This document shows positions 1-6,036 of a stretch of 10,682 bases of DNA, piece by piece. Below the pieces are notes generated by a model. It saw only the letters and a list, made by a program, of their open reading frames with translations. It was not told the DNA's origin and did no database searches. The position numbers were made by a program, and so were the translations under genes. Source of the stretch: an uncultured Selenomonas sp. (lineage in GTDB: Bacteria > Bacillota > Negativicutes > Selenomonadales > Selenomonadaceae); the NCBI GenBank assembly GCA_937915915.1, contig CALGGN010000101.1:1-10682 (forward strand), read 5' to 3'. How positions within the stretch are numbered: the first letter of the stretch is position 1; each line of letters opens with the position of its first letter.

Positions 1-794
1 CTCTTATTCCTGTAGGGAATCGCGTCACGGCGGGGGATGGCGTGTATTTCGCCACCACGGAAACCCTCTCCATACCCGCCGGGCAACTCACGGGAGAGGT
101 GCCCGCTGCTTGCACCCTGGAGGGCAGCAGCGGCAACGGCTACACCGCCGGGGAACTGAACAAAATAGTTGACCCCCTGCCCTTTGTAGACAGCGTGAGA
201 AATCTCACCCTCACAGAGGGGGGCAGCGATATGGAAAATGATGAATCCTACCGGCTGCGCATACAACAGGCCCCGGAAAGCTATTCCTGTGCGGGGAGCG
301 AGGGGGCCTATATCTTCTGGGCTAGGACAGCCTCAGCGCTCATCACAGATGTGGCCGTCCTTTCCCCGGAACCCTGCAAGGTGAATGTCTATCCCCTCCT
401 GGAGGGCGGGCAGCTGCCGGGGGCGGAAATGCTGGAGAGAGTGAATGGCACCTTGAATGCCAGAACCGTAAGACCCCTCACCGACCAAGTGGCCGTCCTG
501 GCTCCTACGGTGAGAAACTACAATGTCAGCTTGACCTACTACATAGATTCAGAGGATGCCACCAGCGCGGTGGCCATACAGACTGCCGTGCAGCAAGCCG
601 TGAGTGACTTCATAGCCTGGCAGAAAGTCAAGCTGGGGCGGGACATCAATCCCACCGAACTATACCATAGGGTACGGGAGGCAGGAGCCAAAAGAGCCGT
701 TATCACGGAGCCTGCCTTTTCTGCCGTGGCCCCCAGCGAGGTGGCCATAGAGAATACCGTCACAGTGAACTTTGGAGGATTGGAAGATGGTTAA
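1..794 (+). CDS. Baseplate J-like protein (5' end missing)
   Basis: This is a baseplate assembly/wedge protein of the gpJ / gp47 type, which links tail tube and fibres in contractile tails. The open frame enters from the left edge (first full codon at base 3) and reads LIPVGNRVTAGDGVYFATTE followed by an IPAG turn, the typical central beta-domain of this family. Farther on come the segments VRNLTLTEGGSDMENDESYRLRI and GAYIFWARTASALITDVAVL, also characteristic, and a C-terminal alpha/beta domain with LGRDINPTELYHRVREAGA. A GTG at 42 could be read as a start, but the family-like frame continues upstream of it, so the gene is truncated by the window. It ends at TAA 792-794, overlapping the next gene by 8 bp. 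About 264 residues are visible, probably two thirds or more of the protein. Confidence 0.88.
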   Translation, partial: LIPVGNRVTAGDGVYFATTETLSIPAGQLTGEVPAACTLEGSSGNGYTAGELNKIVDPLPFVDSVRNLTLTEGGSDMENDESYRLRIQQAPESYSCAGSEGAYIFWARTASALITDVAVLSPEPCKVNVYPLLEGGQLPGAEMLERVNGTLNARTVRPLTDQVAVLAPTVRNYNVSLTYYIDSEDATSAVAIQTAVQQAVSDFIAWQKVKLGRDINPTELYHRVREAGAKRAVITEPAFSAVAPSEVAIENTVTVNFGGLEDG

Positions 795-2547
795 AGACTT
801 CAAGACCTTGAGCCTTTTGGAAATCCTCCCTGAGAGCATTCGGGGGGATCCTAAGATCCAAGCAGCGGCAGGAGCTTTGGATGCAGAGCTGCAGGCAGTC
901 ACCAATGATATCAAGGACAACCTGCTCATCAGCAGGATTGATGAATTGCCGGAAAGGGTACTGGATTTGCTGGCCTGGCAGTGGCATGTGGACTTTTACC
1001 GCCCCCTGGGCATGGATATAGATACCAAGCGCCGCCTCATCCGCGAATCCATAGCCTGGCACAGGATAAAGGGCACCCCTGCCGCCGTGGAAAAAGTGCT
1101 GGCAGCAGCCTTCGTGGAATCCTGGGTAGAAGAATGGTATGAATACAGTAGTCAGCCAGGCTACTTCCGGGTGACTATCTCCGATGTTATCACTGACAAG
1201 GATACACAAAGCGATATCTTGGCGGCTATCAACAGCGCCAAGAATAAGCGTTCCTGGCTGGAGGCCTTGCGCTACCTGCTGGTGCTGAAGGATGAGCTCA
1301 CCGCCAAGGACATTCTGGCCTTGCTGGAGGAAACAGGCTTCATTGAACGCTACCCCTGGCAAGGCAGATTTGCCAACGGCGCGTATCTGGCAGGAGGGAC
1401 AGCGGGAGAAGCTTTTGCCAACGGCATATTCAAGGCAGATGGCACCATCAGAGCCAACGGGGCGGCAACGGGAGAGAAGAACCCTCCCCAGGTATGGCCA
1501 AACCTTGCTGATGGAGAATACCAGGCAGACGGCAGCATCTGCGCCAAGTGCTGGAACCATGAGGGCCTTATCTATGCTGATTCCCAAGGCATGGAAATCT
1601 TCGAGGATTTTGTGGCCCTTTTCTTGTCCGACCTCTACAAGATAAACATATGGGCTGATGGCAGATTCAAGGCTGACGGCACCTTTACCGCCGGATACGG
1701 CAACCCTATGGCGGAGGCCTTCACGGACAGCGCGGCGCTCTCCGTAAAGGACACCGAGACCGTCACAGAAAAAGCCGGCGGCACCCTATCTGCCCATGAG
1801 GCCGAAGAAGTGGGGCTGGTGAAGCTTTTCTACGCTGATGGCGCATTCAGGCCTGGCACACCTATCACTGCTGACGGCAGCCAGTACGCCGGGGGATATA
1901 TGAACGCAGATGCCTTTGCCGGCCTCACCAGTGAACCCAGAAAGCCTTATCTTGCCGATGGGCAGTATAAGGCTGATGGGACAATCAAGCCCATGGCGGC
2001 AGTGCTCAATGCCCGCGCCAACAGCGACGAGGATTTCAGCAGCAGGATTGTCATGACCACCGAGGCGGTGGCCACAGAAACCTGCAGCACCGCTGAAAGG
2101 AATTCAACCGATGTGGTCACACCCTACATGGACACCGTGGACACCGGCACCCTGGCAGACGGGCAGACCCTGGCAGACGGCAGCCGCAATGCCTCCGGGC
2201 ACATGGTTGACGATAGTCTGAGCCTGTTCCACGCCGTGGGGCTGGCAGATAATGCAGGCACCATCTATGCAGATGGCAGCAGCAGGGCAGACGGCTCCAT
2301 GATGGCATGCGCCATGGAAGATAATTTCTTCGTAGTTATTGGCGTGGGAGCGGTAGCCAACGGCAAATACCTGGCCAATGCGGCGGGGGCCAGGAGGGCG
2401 GATGGCAGCTACAGGGCTGACGGCAGCACCTTTGCGGCCCAGCTTTATAATGCCAGGTTTAGGGCTGACGGTACCATCAGGGCTGATGGCACACATATCA
2501 CTGGCTTTGGCGGTGCTGTCTGTGACTACAAATATTTAGCAGCATAG
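787..2547 (+). CDS. Phage tail protein I-like protein with long ADG-repeat extension
   Basis: The first ~185 residues resemble P2 gpI-type tail proteins: a helical start (LLPESIRGDPKIQAAA-like), then LLAWQWHVDFYRPLGM, RRLIRESIAWHRIKGTPAAVEKVL and WVEEWYEYSSQPGYFRVTI. The start is taken as ATG 787, with GGAGG at 774-778 placed 8 bases ahead. A TTG at 772 is in frame but lies before that site. The protein is 586 residues, far longer than the roughly 180-220 usual for gpI. The remaining ~400 residues contain about 17 ADG motifs, often in pairs six residues apart (for example ADGEYQADGS, ADGRFKADGT, ADGSYRADGS), with ANG variants, separated by variable segments. This tail may form a repetitive beta structure on the baseplate; that is inference. 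It overlaps the J-like gene by 8 bp and sits 9 bp before the next gene. Confidence 0.82.
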   Translation: MVKDFKTLSLLEILPESIRGDPKIQAAAGALDAELQAVTNDIKDNLLISRIDELPERVLDLLAWQWHVDFYRPLGMDIDTKRRLIRESIAWHRIKGTPAAVEKVLAAAFVESWVEEWYEYSSQPGYFRVTISDVITDKDTQSDILAAINSAKNKRSWLEALRYLLVLKDELTAKDILALLEETGFIERYPWQGRFANGAYLAGGTAGEAFANGIFKADGTIRANGAATGEKNPPQVWPNLADGEYQADGSICAKCWNHEGLIYADSQGMEIFEDFVALFLSDLYKINIWADGRFKADGTFTAGYGNPMAEAFTDSAALSVKDTETVTEKAGGTLSAHEAEEVGLVKLFYADGAFRPGTPITADGSQYAGGYMNADAFAGLTSEPRKPYLADGQYKADGTIKPMAAVLNARANSDEDFSSRIVMTTEAVATETCSTAERNSTDVVTPYMDTVDTGTLADGQTLADGSRNASGHMVDDSLSLFHAVGLADNAGTIYADGSSRADGSMMACAMEDNFFVVIGVGAVANGKYLANAAGARRADGSYRADGSTFAAQLYNARFRADGTIRADGTHITGFGGAVCDYKYLAA

Positions 2548-2556
2548 GAGGCAAAA

Positions 2557-3003
2557 ATGAACAATCTGGGATTTGCCGACCACGCAGACAATATGCGCGG
2601 GACGGTGCATCTGGAAGTCTACAAGGCGGGAAGGCTTATCCTTGCAGACGATGACCATAACCTTATAGTTGCGGCAGGCCGCGCCAAGTTGGCCCGCATG
2701 CTGGGGGGCGGCTACACCGGCCATATCACCCATGTAGGCGTGGGCACCGGCTCAGCGGCAGCTGCATCCGGGGATACGGGCCTTACGGGCACCGTCAAGG
2801 TGCCGGTATCTAGCGTGGAGTATGCCAACAACAAAGTGAAATTCAATTTCACCATAGGTACCAATGTGGCCAATGGCATGGCTATCCGTGAGTTTGGCTT
2901 GTTTTTCGAGGATAACACCCTCTTTTCCCGTCGGGTGAGAAAATCCACCATTGGCAAAGAGGATGATATCCAGATTACCGGATATTGGGAAATCTATTTC
3001 TGA
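2557..3003 (+). CDS. Small phage virion protein, probably tail-fibre associated
   Basis: This 148-residue protein starts at ATG 2557, preceded by AGGAGG at 2546-2551 that overlaps the stop of the upstream gene. The N-terminal part has LEVYKAGRLILADDDHNLIVAAGRAKLARML, then a Gly/Ala-rich stretch (HVGVGTGSAAAA), then beta-rich sequence ending in AIREFGLFFEDNTLFSRRVR and a final ITGYWEIYF. This layout (a 'value at boundary' beta domain with an EFGLF motif) is familiar from small phage tail/baseplate proteins near fibre genes, but I cannot name the family with certainty. Its position between the tail-I-like gene and the fibre-like genes supports a structural role in the tail tip. Confidence 0.7.
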   Translation: MNNLGFADHADNMRGTVHLEVYKAGRLILADDDHNLIVAAGRAKLARMLGGGYTGHITHVGVGTGSAAAASGDTGLTGTVKVPVSSVEYANNKVKFNFTIGTNVANGMAIREFGLFFEDNTLFSRRVRKSTIGKEDDIQITGYWEIYF

Positions 3004-3018
3004 CAGGAGGAAAAATAA

Positions 3019-3456
3019 ATGGCATACGTACCAGAATCAGCAACCTGGAAAGCCGGTGTTTTTCAGCTTGAGACCACAGACCCCCTGCTGGGAGGCACGA
3101 ATGGCCCCCTGAACCAGGCTGCCAAAGACCTGGCCTGCAGGACGAGCTACCTCAAACAGCAGACAGATGACACCAGCAATGAAATCTCTACGGCTCGGGG
3201 CGGCAAGGCAAACCTCAATGAGCGCTTCAAGGCTCTGGAAATGACCTCCAAGCAGGGAGACTTCACCTTCAACGGCACCACTGGCACCACCGTTTCTCAT
3301 ACCATCGGCAACACCAACTATGTGGTCAATGTGGCGGCCACCAGGAGCACCGAAGGGGATTTGGGGGATATCTATATTGCCCGGGGAGCGTACTATTTCA
3401 CCATTTACAACACCGGCGGCTATAAGGGCGATGGCCGCTACCAGATTCTGAACTAA
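3019..3456 (+). CDS. Tail-fibre-like protein
   Basis: This 145-residue protein begins at ATG 3019 behind AGGAGG (3005-3010). The N-terminus (TWKAGVFQLETTDPLLGG, then GPLNQAAKDLACRTSYLKQQ) is the kind of attachment segment seen at the start of many prophage tail fibres, followed by a short helical stretch. The C-terminal half is beta-rich (FTFNGTTGTTVSHTIGNTNYVVNVAATRST, GDIYIARGAYYFTIYNTGGYKGDGRYQIL), like a fibre-tip strand domain. It is much shorter than a full fibre and may be a fibre base, a minimal fibre or an adaptor for the retroelement target downstream. The function is inferred from context and sequence style. Confidence 0.65.
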   Translation: MAYVPESATWKAGVFQLETTDPLLGGTNGPLNQAAKDLACRTSYLKQQTDDTSNEISTARGGKANLNERFKALEMTSKQGDFTFNGTTGTTVSHTIGNTNYVVNVAATRSTEGDLGDIYIARGAYYFTIYNTGGYKGDGRYQILN

Positions 3457-3468
3457 GGAGGGCGCAAA

Positions 3469-3870
3469 ATGCTGGATATCATCGTAGTCAACAAAGACAT
3501 GAACCATGCGGATTTCTCAGTAAACGAGAAAGACCATTCCACCATCGACCTGCATGACTTCACCCTGGGAAACCTCCGTGTGAGGGGCAGGAGCTTTGAC
3601 CTCAGGCCTTTCTGGGGTGGCATTGCCAGGATTTTCTGCGAATATAACGGTGACCTTTCCACAGATAACACCGTAGAGCACCCCTATATGCTGGCAGAAA
3701 TCTATGTGCCTGAAATCACCACCGAAACCATCCCCACGGGCAAGCGGGATGCCAGCGGCCAGGAAATCATGGAAACCGTGATTGTAGACCCTGACCTTTC
3801 TGACACCAGGATTTTGCTCTATCCCATTCCCGGCCCTGTAGAAGCTGAAGCAGACAAGGAGGAAAACTAA
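3469..3870 (+). CDS. Unrecognised phage protein directly upstream of the DGR target
   Basis: This 133-residue protein has a well-placed AAGGAGG (3456-3462) and ATG at 3469. I do not recognise its family. It has no predicted signal peptide or membrane segment. The N-terminal ~80 residues look like a compact beta-rich domain (IIVVNKDMNHADFSV, FDLRPFWGGIARIFCEYNGD); the rest is acidic and extended, with a long loop rich in T, E and P and an acidic end (EAEADKEEN). It ends at TAA 3868-3870, immediately before the ATG of the target gene, so the two are very probably co-translated. An adaptor or assembly factor for the variable tail-tip protein is possible but unproven. Confidence 0.6.
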   Translation: MLDIIVVNKDMNHADFSVNEKDHSTIDLHDFTLGNLRVRGRSFDLRPFWGGIARIFCEYNGDLSTDNTVEHPYMLAEIYVPEITTETIPTGKRDASGQEIMETVIVDPDLSDTRILLYPIPGPVEAEADKEEN

Positions 3871-5274
3871 ATGGCTATCAAAGACCTTTCCCTGAAAGCA
3901 ATCCGCGAGCAGATCATGTCCGGCATGCGTGATGTCACTTTCAAGACCGATGACGGCGCAACCACGGAAATGGTGTACATTCCCAGGTTTACCGTGCCTG
4001 CCGGAGCCTATGACGGCGGCGCTTTTCCCGCTGAGGCCTTGAACCTGGGAGGCTTCTTCATTGATAAGTATCAGTGCTCGAAGCAGACCGGCGATAACGC
4101 CAACATTCCCGTTTCCCTGCCGGGCCGTATTCCCTGGGCTAATATCAACCAGACTGAGGCCAAGACGGCCTGTGCTGCCCGCCTCATTAACGGCGTAGCC
4201 TGCCACCTGCCCACCATGGAGGAATGGGCAACCATCTGCTTCCTCACCAAGCTCCTGGGCCATGATATCCACGGCAACAACAATTATGGCAAGGATTACC
4301 GTGACAGCGCCGCCTGGGGCAACTACGGCGTACCTGACAAGACCTGTGAGGGGCGCGTGCTCACCGGCACCGGCCCCGTGTCCTGGAGCTGTGACGGCAC
4401 CAGCAAGGGCGTGTTTGATATCGTGGGCAATGTGTGGGAGTGGCTGGATTTCGATATCGCGGATGGGGTGTACACCCACAAGAAGACGGCCCTTATCAAT
4501 GACAGCGATGGAATCACGGCGGTGGATAAGACCATCACCCTGGACAATGTGGAGGATATCGATGCCTGGCCTGCCACCGGCCTTATTCAGATAGGGGATG
4601 AATACATCACCTATGGGGCAATCGACAAGCAGACTGCCACCACAGCGGTGCTTTCCTCCTGTACCCGTGGCGCAAAGGACTCCACAGCTGCTGCTCATGC
4701 TGATAATGTGACTGTCTATCAGCTCACGGATTATTGTGTAATCCCCGGCGGTGCTACGGCCTACCTCACGGCAGAGATTTCCGCCTCTGCTGCCTCCTTT
4801 GCCTATGACGGCCTGCTGAATGGCCCGGATAACAATGGCTTCGCCGTAGGTGATACCCTGCAGATGGGCACCGAGCAGGCCCTTGTAACGGCGGTGGAGA
4901 GCAATACCCTTACCGTCACCCGTGGCGTGAATGGCACCACGGCAATCACCCATGCCAGCGGCAGCGCCTTCACTAAGATTCCTCCCCAGATGAACAACGC
5001 AGATCCTGCCGGTGATGCATATCAGTATGCCAAGATCAACACCATGCGCCTTGAGTCAGATCTCGCGCCCCTGGCCCTTCCCAAGGCCGTAGGCAACGGC
5101 ACAGAAGAATGGAAGGATGGCTTCTGGATTAGGAGCAAGGGCTCCCGAGCTGCGATTCGCGGGGGCTCCTGGTACAATGGCGGCAATGCCCGGTCCGGCT
5201 TCTATCTGACTCTGAGCTACGCCCCGGGCCACCGCAACGCCGCCGTCGGCTTCCGCGCCGCTTTGTCTATCTGA
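3871..5274 (+). CDS. DGR target protein: FGE-sulfatase/C-type-lectin-fold tail-tip protein with insert
   Basis: A 467-residue likely receptor-binding protein, preceded by AAGGAGG (3856-3862). Its N-terminal part has FGE/SUMF1-type features: VYIPRF near residue 35, GGFFIDKYQCS at 60-70, LPTMEEWATICFL, and GNVWEW at 186-191. The fold resumes at the end with IRGGSWYN (429-436) and GFRAAL (460-465). Residues ~200-372 are an insertion with two diverged repeats, one around GLIQIGDEYITYGAIDKQTA and one around GFAVGDTLQMGTEQALVTAVE, each ending in a T/S-R-G...A..HA segment. The last 44 codons (424-467) are the VR. Compared with the template, seven Asn codons now read S433, Y435, T447, S449, Y450, H454 and A458, and one Ile is V459; N436, N439 and N456 are unchanged. 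This C-lectin/FGE scaffold is a known DGR target type. It should bind ligands and is not expected to be a sulfatase-activating enzyme. Confidence 0.93.
   Translation: MAIKDLSLKAIREQIMSGMRDVTFKTDDGATTEMVYIPRFTVPAGAYDGGAFPAEALNLGGFFIDKYQCSKQTGDNANIPVSLPGRIPWANINQTEAKTACAARLINGVACHLPTMEEWATICFLTKLLGHDIHGNNNYGKDYRDSAAWGNYGVPDKTCEGRVLTGTGPVSWSCDGTSKGVFDIVGNVWEWLDFDIADGVYTHKKTALINDSDGITAVDKTITLDNVEDIDAWPATGLIQIGDEYITYGAIDKQTATTAVLSSCTRGAKDSTAAAHADNVTVYQLTDYCVIPGGATAYLTAEISASAASFAYDGLLNGPDNNGFAVGDTLQMGTEQALVTAVESNTLTVTRGVNGTTAITHASGSAFTKIPPQMNNADPAGDAYQYAKINTMRLESDLAPLALPKAVGNGTEEWKDGFWIRSKGSRAAIRGGSWYNGGNARSGFYLTLSYAPGHRNAAVGFRAALSI
5140..5268 (+). repeat. Variable repeat (VR) of the DGR
   Basis: This is a 129-bp match to the template repeat at 5753-5881 (offset 613), at the very 3' end of the target gene. 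Differences at template adenines (VR position and base): 5167 t, 5168 c, 5173 t, 5210 c, 5216 g, 5218 t, 5230 c, 5242 g, 5243 c, 5245 g. Non-adenine differences: 5193 (template t, here g), 5211 (template c, here t) and 5263 (template c, here t). Similarity stops on the left at 5139 and on the right about 5268, just before the stop codon. The GC-only-like stretch 5248-5262 at the 3' end is the likely initiation-of-mutagenic-homing (IMH) element, with 5263 a possible IMH/IMH* difference. Confidence 0.95.
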
Positions 5275-5303
5275 AATCTGCCGACCTGATAATCTGCCGG
5301 CCT
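5275..5303 (+). repeat. Imperfect direct repeat between VR stop and hairpin
   Basis: Thirteen bases at 5275-5287 (AATCTGCCGACCT) are repeated at 5291-5303 (AATCTGCCGGCCT) with one mismatch and a 3-base gap (GAT), a 16-base period. The second copy runs into the left arm of the hairpin. It is non-coding and sits just after the target stop codon. Its role is unknown; it could be part of the homing site or a slippage duplication. Confidence 0.7.
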
Positions 5304-5318
5304 CGCGGTAGCGAGGCC
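5299..5318 (+). promoter_or_regulatory. DGR target-recognition hairpin/cruciform
   Basis: This is a perfect 8-bp GC-rich stem, GGCCTCGC (5299-5306) with GCGAGGCC (5311-5318), closed by the tetraloop GGTA (5307-5310). It lies 31 bp beyond the VR end and upstream of the avd ribosome site. DGRs such as that of Bordetella phage BPP-1 carry a similar 7-10 bp stem with a GRNA-type tetraloop just downstream of the VR that stimulates retrohoming; GGTA fits that loop pattern. There is no U-run after it, so it is not a standard terminator. Confidence 0.85.
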
Positions 5319-5337
5319 TTGCCTCAAAGGAGACTTT

Positions 5338-5712
5338 ATGGAAACAGTCAACCAAAATGAATCGGTGAAAAGCGGAACCAAAGGGCTGAAAATCTACGCC
5401 AAGACAGAAGATATGGTTGAGTATCTGTACACAGTACTAAGGCAGTACCCAAGATCCGAGAAATTCGTCCTGGCAGCAGAAACCAAGAAGGCGGCCCTGG
5501 AACTTTTGGAGCTGATCATATCCTGCAACAAACACTACATGAAGAAAACCACTATGAGGGACGTAGATATCCAGCTGGATATATTGCGGGCTATGGTGAG
5601 GTTGGGGCATAGGCTGGGATTTTTGAAAAATCATCCTTATGAGGTATTATCGGGCAAGGTTGACGAGATAGGCCGTATGATAGGCGGCTGGATGAAGAGC
5701 ATACAGAATTGA
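5338..5712 (+). CDS. avd: DGR accessory variability determinant (Avd-like)
   Basis: This 124-residue, basic, almost wholly helical protein begins at ATG 5338 with AAAGGAG at 5326-5332. Predicted helices are around KTEDMVEYLYTVLRQYP, FVLAAETKKAALELLELIISCNKHY, TTMRDVDIQLDILRAMVRLGHRLGFL and YEVLSGKVDEIGRMIGGWMKSI. This matches the four-helix-bundle Avd family (S23-like fold), which forms a pentamer that binds the DGR RT and the template RNA and is needed for cDNA synthesis. Its size (BPP-1 Avd is ~128 residues) and its position between the VR hairpin and the TR are typical. The gene ends 40 bp before the TR and its 3' part is likely to be within the template RNA. Confidence 0.9.
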   Translation: METVNQNESVKSGTKGLKIYAKTEDMVEYLYTVLRQYPRSEKFVLAAETKKAALELLELIISCNKHYMKKTTMRDVDIQLDILRAMVRLGHRLGFLKNHPYEVLSGKVDEIGRMIGGWMKSIQN

Positions 5713-5752
5713 GATTGAGATTAGGGTGTATGCTGTATCTGCGCGGTGGCTT

Positions 5753-5881
5753 GGCTCCCGAGCTGCGATTCGCGGGGGCAACTGGAACAATGGCGGCAAT
5801 GCCCGTTCCGGCTTCTATCTGAACCTGAACAACGCCCCGGGCAACCGCAACGCCAACATCGGCTTCCGCGCCGCTCTGTCT
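5753..5881 (+). repeat. Template repeat (TR) of the DGR
   Basis: A non-coding 129-bp copy of the VR, invariant donor of sequence. Read in the VR frame it gives GSRAAIRGGNWNNGGNARSG then FYLNLNNAPGNRNANIGF then RAALS. It has 24 adenines: 20 in ten AAY codons (starting at 5780, 5786, 5789, 5798, 5822, 5828, 5831, 5843, 5849 and 5855), plus one each in CGA, ATT, TAT and ATC. Substituting any of these adenines cannot create a stop codon. The 3' end carries the IMH*-equivalent around 5861-5876. Confidence 0.95.
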
Positions 5882-5892
5882 TTACGTCAGAA

Positions 5893-5919
5893 GCGATAGG
5901 GCTTATATAGCCTTAGCGC
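5893..5919 (+). promoter_or_regulatory. Hairpin in spacer just downstream of TR
   Basis: GCG (5893-5895), an A-G mismatch, then TAGGGCT (5897-5903) pair with AGCCTTA (5909-5915) and CGC (5917-5919), with one G-U pair and a 5-base loop TATAT. It starts 12 bases after the TR. It could be the RT/Avd-binding structure of the template RNA. It differs from the VR hairpin in stem and loop sequence. Confidence 0.55.
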
Positions 5920-6036
5920 CGGAACAAAGACAAAGGAGCATATGTCCTTGTTATGAAAAAGCAAAAATAAGTCCACAAGCACCCGCACAGTAGGTAGAAA
6001 GGCCGAAAAGCGGGCGCATTTTAATTTAGGAGAACC

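Larger units (their letters stand above)
5713..6036 (+). ncRNA. Template-repeat RNA region (pre-TR, TR and structured spacer)
   Basis: This 324-base stretch between avd and the RT holds no convincing gene. It carries a short pre-TR segment with GAGATT repeated in tandem (5711-5722), the template repeat (5753-5881) and a 155-base spacer. The spacer has a hairpin at 5893-5919 (7 bp, a mismatch, then 3 bp; loop TATAT) and a longer-range imperfect pairing of 5979-5986 with 6010-6017 (7 of 8 bp). In BPP-1 the bases downstream of the TR fold to bind Avd and RT and prime cDNA synthesis; the same role is inferred here. RNA ends are not visible from sequence. Confidence 0.7.

Noticed and set aside
760..1587. 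Minus-strand frame of 275 codons opposite the tail-I-like gene
   Set aside because: It mirrors a real coding region, has no family-like content and lies against the direction of the whole operon.
3019..3456. A second variable repeat in the other fibre-like genes
   Set aside because: I looked for the TR core (GGCAATGCCCG and CCGGGCAACCGC-like strings) elsewhere in the window and found it only at 5140-5268 and 5753-5881.
3517..4953. Long minus-strand frame of 478 codons opposite the DGR target
   Set aside because: It is antisense to well-supported genes with clear motifs; such frames arise from GC-rich codon bias. No ribosome site or recognisable protein.
5299..5318. Rho-independent terminator after the target gene
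   Set aside because: The stem is GC-rich but is followed by tgcctcaaagg, not a U-run, and avd must be expressed downstream. The DGR hairpin explanation fits better.
5726..5899. Open frame through the template repeat (GTG 5726 to TAG 5897)
   Set aside because: It reads like the target C-terminus only because the TR matches the VR. It has no ribosome site and the TR is a known non-coding template.
5942..5968. Mini-ORFs after AAAGGAG (ATG 5942, MSLL; ATG 5953, MKKQK)
   Set aside because: Four or five codons only, within the structured TR spacer. The Shine-Dalgarno-like run is partly paired in a bulged hairpin. There is no evidence of translation.
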